From Promethearchaeota archaeon (GTDB taxonomy: Archaea; Asgardarchaeota; Lokiarchaeia; Sigyniarchaeales; SOKP01): 64,000 bases of DNA. Every line of letters starts with the position of its first letter. The stretch's first letter is position 1. The position numbers and the translations under genes were made by a program. The notes under the pieces were generated by a model. It did not search any database. It was given only the letters and a program-made list of their open reading frames with translations, and was not told where the DNA came from. This document shows, piece after piece, positions 60,532 to 64,000 of this stretch. The stretch is taken from positions 1 through 64,000 of the forward strand of contig JAEOSU010000048.1 in the NCBI GenBank assembly GCA_016840165.1, in the 5' to 3' direction.

Positions 60532-61695
60532 ATGGGAACAAAGATCGCAATCGTTAATGTAAAAGAGTATGATTCTATTCAAGATGCTATTGTAGCCGCG
60601 ATACAATTGGTGGAAGACTCATTTAAATTTAACATTCTGGATTGTAAAAATATTTTATTGAAACCTAATTTATTAAGAGCCACAAAAGATGCATGTACTC
60701 AACCAGAATTTGTAGATGGAACATTGGCATATCTAAAACAAAAAAAGATTCCAAAAGAAACTATAAATATCGGGGATTCTCCAGGGCAGATAAATACATT
60801 TGCTTCAAAAATCGCTCAAAAAGTAGGAATTTATGACGTTGTTGAACGAGAGGGCATAAATTTTATCGATTTCGAGCGAGAAGTACCTGTTAAGGTTAAA
60901 ATTGAGGGTGCATTACGATTTAAAGAGTGCTATATATCAAAACCTGTTATTGATTGTGATCTTCTTATAGATTTGCCAAAGCTAAAGACTCATGGAGAGG
61001 CAACGATCACTGGGGCAATAAAGAATTATTGGGGGATCATTCCAGGTGGATTAAAAGCTAAAACACACCTGTTAGGTAAAACTGCTGATCAATTCGGAGA
61101 GGTGCTTGCCGATAATTATTCATGGGTCGTAAAAAATAAACCTAATCGATTAATTGTATATGATCTGCACACTATTATGCAGGGAGCCATGGGCCCTGTG
61201 AGTGGGCGGATGAAAAATTGGAATTTAGTTTTAGCAGGTACTGATGAATTGGCTCTTGATACGGTAGCACTCGAAATTGGAAAGTATAAAGGGCTTCAAT
61301 ATGTACCACATCTAAAAAATGCTTATGAAAGAGGTTTAGGTATCGGAGATTTGAATGAGATCGAGATTGTTGGAATTCCTTTAGAAGAAGCAAAAAAAAT
61401 GACGCCTAAATTTAAAGTACCTGGAAGACGCATGACTAAACTAGCAACATCTATTACGGGAGGGATAGTGTATCGAATCACGAAGCGTATCCCAACACTA
61501 ATCAAAAAAAAATGCGCTCAATGTGGCCAATGTTCAGAAATCTGTCCTGCTATGGCTATAGAGTTCAAAAAAAATGAATATCCACGATTTAATCGAGATG
61601 TGTGTATCTCTTGCCTATGTTGTATGGAGATATGCCCTCAAGAAGCGATAAAAGCTAAAAAGAGAGGTTTCTTTGGTCTATTTCATAAATATTAG
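60532..61695 (+). CDS. DUF362 protein with C-terminal 2x[4Fe-4S] ferredoxin domain
   Basis: Residues 1-310 match DUF362: ILLKPNLL, NIGDSPGQINTF, DLLIDLPKLKTHGEATITGAIKNYWGIIPG and LVLAGTDELALDTVALEIG. The C-terminus carries two ferredoxin motifs, CAQCGQCSEICP and CISCLCCMEICP, each with C-x2-C-x2-C-x3-C-P. The family is widespread in anaerobes and its chemistry is not established; electron transfer or cluster-dependent reduction is likely. The second site reads C-L-C-C-M with an extra cysteine. GGTC precedes the ATG by four bases. Confidence 0.9.
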   Translation: MGTKIAIVNVKEYDSIQDAIVAAIQLVEDSFKFNILDCKNILLKPNLLRATKDACTQPEFVDGTLAYLKQKKIPKETINIGDSPGQINTFASKIAQKVGIYDVVEREGINFIDFEREVPVKVKIEGALRFKECYISKPVIDCDLLIDLPKLKTHGEATITGAIKNYWGIIPGGLKAKTHLLGKTADQFGEVLADNYSWVVKNKPNRLIVYDLHTIMQGAMGPVSGRMKNWNLVLAGTDELALDTVALEIGKYKGLQYVPHLKNAYERGLGIGDLNEIEIVGIPLEEAKKMTPKFKVPGRRMTKLATSITGGIVYRITKRIPTLIKKKCAQCGQCSEICPAMAIEFKKNEYPRFNRDVCISCLCCMEICPQEAIKAKKRGFFGLFHKY

Positions 61696-61750
61696 AGATC
61701 ATTTATTTCTTAAGAGTTAAAGTAAATTTAAAAAATAACAAAGAAAAATT

Positions 61751-62146
61751 ATGAATTCTGAAGATGGGAATAATACTAACAAAAGTGAAAATTTATCCCA
61801 ATTCCTTACCGAATTGAAGGAAGAAGGTAAGTTTCAAGGAGTTTTGTTATCTTATAGAGATGGAGAGGATATTTGTAGCGTCTTTAATGAAAGTATTAAA
61901 ACCATTAACATTCAAGAATTATCTTCAATGTGTGCATCAGTATTGGAGGGTGCTAACAACCTTAGAAAGTTAATAGGTGAGGAGAAGTTAACCAAAATAG
62001 TCACAGAATTAAATTCTTATACTCTCATTATTGTTCAATGTGATAAAAATGTATTTTTAACTATTATTGCTGATTTTGATTCCCGTGTAAATCTAATATT
62101 AGATTCTATTGAAAAGTATCAAAAAAAAATAATTTTTTTGTATTGA
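61751..62146 (+). CDS. Roadblock/LC7-like domain protein
   Basis: The core matches the Roadblock pattern: LSQFLTELKEEGKFQGVLLSYRDGEDICSVF, then the helix LSSMCASVLEGANNLRKL, then LTKIVTELNSYTLIIVQCDKNVFLTIIADFDSRVNLILDSIE. It is preceded by an acidic, asparagine-rich tail of about 15 residues. It differs from the protein at 54072-54452 and is not its copy. It follows DUF362 by about 55 bases on the same strand and is convergent with the M28 peptidase. As with other Asgard Roadblock proteins, a small-GTPase partner is likely but not identified. Confidence 0.82.
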   Translation: MNSEDGNNTNKSENLSQFLTELKEEGKFQGVLLSYRDGEDICSVFNESIKTINIQELSSMCASVLEGANNLRKLIGEEKLTKIVTELNSYTLIIVQCDKNVFLTIIADFDSRVNLILDSIEKYQKKIIFLY

Positions 62147-62175
62147 TTCTGTGAATTATAAAGTCATAACTGAAC

Positions 62176-63441
62176 TTAAGTAGCCTTATCTATGAAATTT
62201 ATGTATTGAACACATATATCGACTACTTGACCTAAAGCTTCTTTTTCAATGACTTCGGGCGTATCAAATCGTGTATGGTAGTAAGGAGCAAGGGTTTCTG
62301 AGAGGTTAAGACCTCCGATAGTGGTCGCAGGAATCTCTTTTTTACTAAATGCCGCAGCATCAGTAGCACCGAAGGGCAGTTTACCTAATTTAGATAAAGG
62401 ATTGATCTTTTTCGCTATATCGTATATGGGTTTATAAACCTTAGGATCATGGGTAGCTCCTATGCCCGGTTCCTTAGTAAGAATTTCCAATATATCTTTC
62501 TTTGCAATACCATCCATATTTACAACATGCGTATTAGAAGCTTTTAAATCTCTTAAATGTGCGCTAATATATCGTTTTGAGCCTCTAAGCCCAGCTTCCT
62601 CACCTGCAAAAGAGATTAAGTAGATCCGAGTATGGGCAGGGAACATTTCTGATTCCTTATTATCGGATAAACATTTACCTATTCCTAATACAATAGAAAC
62701 TCCAGACAAATTGTCGAATGCTCCAAGTACAGGTTTGTAGCTATGGAAAAAAACATAGGCTAATGCGATTGGAATAAAGGCAAGAAAGAAGATACCAAAC
62801 CCAAAAAATAGAAGATCAAAACCTATGGAAAGTATTTGAAAGATTATTTTAATTATAATAACTATAAATAAAACTGCAACCCCAAAATAACCAAAATTAA
62901 TAATAATTTGGCCAAATCGCTTAAAATAGTAAAAAGTGTTAAACTCAAACTGCGAATCGTGATGAGCCGAAAAAATGATACTATTTTTTACATCATTTTT
63001 TGGATTAATAACACCAATAACGTTTTTTGATGTTTTCTTCGGAAACAAGAAATCAAAAAATTCATGATACTTCATTACTTCGGTTATAAAATAGCTTATT
63101 GTTATTATTACTAAAATTACTGCGATTAAAATAAATAAAAAGCTTACAAACATCGGTAAGGGAAGGATATTAAGGTCTATTAATAGTGAAAGCCAATAGA
63201 GGCAAATAGAAATTAACGCTAATAGTGCACCATACCTAATACCACCTAAAAAAGCGTGTGGACTACTGATATATTCTTCTTGATGAGTTGTATCACAGAA
63301 TTTTTGCATCTCCTTTTCTACTTTATCACCAGCAAGAAGTTCTTGTTCCGTTCCAGACTCTCGGGGTCCAATTTCATCACAGATGTCTTTAATAAACTGT
63401 AACATATAATTATTTAAATTATCATCAACCATTATTATCAT
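62176..63441 (-). CDS. membrane-embedded M28 zinc aminopeptidase
   Basis: The metal and catalytic motifs of the M28 family are FSAHHDS (His160 or His161 and Asp162), GAFDNLSG (Asp243), SFAGEEAGLRGS, VNMDG and YYHTRFDTPE. An N-terminal cap with HxxxPRESGTEQEL-like start precedes them. Two blocks of membrane helices are inserted: about residues 70-125, before the first metal ligand, and about 177-240, between the first and second metal ligands. The active site would thus sit at the membrane surface. Eukaryotic ER and vacuolar M28 peptidases are also membrane-associated, but in those the helices follow the peptidase domain. Confidence 0.85.
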   Translation of the reverse strand: MIIMVDDNLNNYMLQFIKDICDEIGPRESGTEQELLAGDKVEKEMQKFCDTTHQEEYISSPHAFLGGIRYGALLALISICLYWLSLLIDLNILPLPMFVSFLFILIAVILVIITISYFITEVMKYHEFFDFLFPKKTSKNVIGVINPKNDVKNSIIFSAHHDSQFEFNTFYYFKRFGQIIINFGYFGVAVLFIVIIIKIIFQILSIGFDLLFFGFGIFFLAFIPIALAYVFFHSYKPVLGAFDNLSGVSIVLGIGKCLSDNKESEMFPAHTRIYLISFAGEEAGLRGSKRYISAHLRDLKASNTHVVNMDGIAKKDILEILTKEPGIGATHDPKVYKPIYDIAKKINPLSKLGKLPFGATDAAAFSKKEIPATTIGGLNLSETLAPYYHTRFDTPEVIEKEALGQVVDICVQYINFIDKAT

Positions 63442-63509
63442 CTAACTTATATGAAAATAATATTAATATTGAGAAAAACAATATTTTTCAAAAACTTTGG
63501 TTTTTTATT

Positions 63510-64000
63510 ATGAAAAGAGATTTTTTGAGAAACGAAACATTTGAAGGCACTTTTCCCTATATACCTCATTACCAAGAGATCAACGACTTTCAGATGCATT
63601 ATGTTGATGAAGGAGCAGGTGAACCAATAGTTATGTTCCATGGCATGCCAACTTGGAGTTATCTTTATCGAAATTTTATTGAGAGTTTGTCCAAAAACAA
63701 TAGAGTAGTCGTGCCAGATCAAATGGGATTCGGAAAAAGTGATGTTCCCCAAGATAAACCTTATCGACTCGAACAGCACCTGGATAATACCATTAAATTG
63801 CTAGTAGGGCTTGATTTACATGATATAACGTTAGTTGTGCAGGATTGGGGAGGTCCAATAGGAATTGGTTTTGGAGTTCATCACCCAGAAAGGATCAAAC
63901 GAATGGTAATTATGAATACCAGTATTGGAGTTATGAAGGAAGGATCTAAACCATGGTATCAACCATTAGTAGAAAAAGGGATTTATGAATCGGTTATCTC
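63510..64000 (+). CDS. haloalkane dehalogenase-like alpha/beta hydrolase (3' end outside window)
   Basis: The frame opens at an ATG at 63510 and runs to the window edge. The oxyanion segment is MFHGMPTWSYLYRNF and the nucleophile elbow is LVVQDWGGPIG, with aspartate in the nucleophile position as in haloalkane dehalogenases and related epoxide hydrolases. The strand-helix order and the following HHPERIKRMVIMNTS fit the same group. The cap domain and catalytic base and histidine lie beyond the window, so activity cannot be judged. The gene is divergent from the M28 peptidase, 68 bases away. Confidence 0.85.
   Translation, partial: MKRDFLRNETFEGTFPYIPHYQEINDFQMHYVDEGAGEPIVMFHGMPTWSYLYRNFIESLSKNNRVVVPDQMGFGKSDVPQDKPYRLEQHLDNTIKLLVGLDLHDITLVVQDWGGPIGIGFGVHHPERIKRMVIMNTSIGVMKEGSKPWYQPLVEKGIYESVI

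Noticed and set aside
63447..63779. Minus-strand frame of 110 codons at the right end
   Set aside because: The plus strand here encodes a clear alpha/beta hydrolase N-terminus with the H-G-M-P and Q-D-W-G-G motifs, so this is a shadow.

Overview
The window looks like a piece of an Asgard archaeal chromosome, most like the Lokiarchaeia (Promethearchaeota). It is AT-rich, roughly one third G+C by eye, with short spacers. The informational genes are archaeal/eukaryotic in type: TFB, Rpb7 (RpoE), Spt4, RpoN, eS6, eL24, L7Ae, eS28, eS24, eS27/eS31, and the KEOPS subunits Kae1 and Bud32. Among them sit parts of an Asgard-style small-GTPase/trafficking toolkit: one Ras/Rab-like GTPase, two Roadblock/LC7 proteins, two longin-like proteins, and a longin-like domain fused to an MFS transporter. 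A glycyl radical enzyme, two radical SAM enzymes and a ferredoxin protein suggest an anaerobe. The species assignment is inference; no rRNA or tRNA gene was recognised.

Layout. 1-4.1 kb: the tail of a zinc-ribbon gene, a long coiled-coil protein, and a run of small membrane genes (EMC3/DUF106-like insertase, zinc-ribbon membrane protein, GtrA-like), then a SPASM-type radical SAM protein. 4.2-7.9 kb: an asymmetric heterodimeric ABC exporter. 8.4-11.1 kb: a dual-specificity phosphatase followed by a 760-residue protein that joins an EF-G/EF-2-like GTPase to a YqgF/RuvC-fold nuclease-like domain; this is the most unusual gene here. 11.2-15.8 kb: two membrane proteins, one of them ICMT-like, and a glycerol-3-phosphate dehydrogenase-type operon (GlpA-like, NAD(P)/FAD reductase, DUF1667). 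16-23.6 kb: longin-like protein, nitronate-monooxygenase-like enzyme, LarA-like racemase, TFB, prolyl-tRNA synthetase, a second longin-like protein. 23.6-34.4 kb: mainly metabolism and peptidases (MBL hydrolase, PLP enzyme, PepD, GH57 glucan enzyme, methyltransferase, creatinase-like M24 protein, glycyl radical enzyme, nitroreductase).

34.5-43.5 kb holds surface and regulatory proteins with odd architectures: a CDF-like transporter core between winged-helix domains, a membrane-anchored double winged-helix regulator next to a type I membrane protein, a secreted purple-acid-phosphatase-like enzyme, and a TrmB-like protein with a giant coiled coil. 43.5-47.6 kb: Fae-Hps fusion, B12-type radical SAM and an unassigned partner. 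47.7-54 kb: ribosomal, RNA-polymerase and KEOPS genes, including the co-oriented series rpoE-spt4-DUF359-eS24-eS27-kae1-bud32. 54-64 kb: Roadblock, MFS-longin fusion, UroD-like protein, dolichol/diacylglycerol-kinase-like protein, HAD phosphatase, small GTPase, DUF362-ferredoxin, second Roadblock, membrane M28 peptidase, and the start of a haloalkane-dehalogenase-like hydrolase.

Start sites deserve care. The recurrent ribosome-binding motif GGTG(A/G) often creates a spurious upstream GTG start. Two genes (Rpb7 and the EMC3-like insertase) recover their conserved N-termini only if translation starts at ATT just downstream of such a motif.
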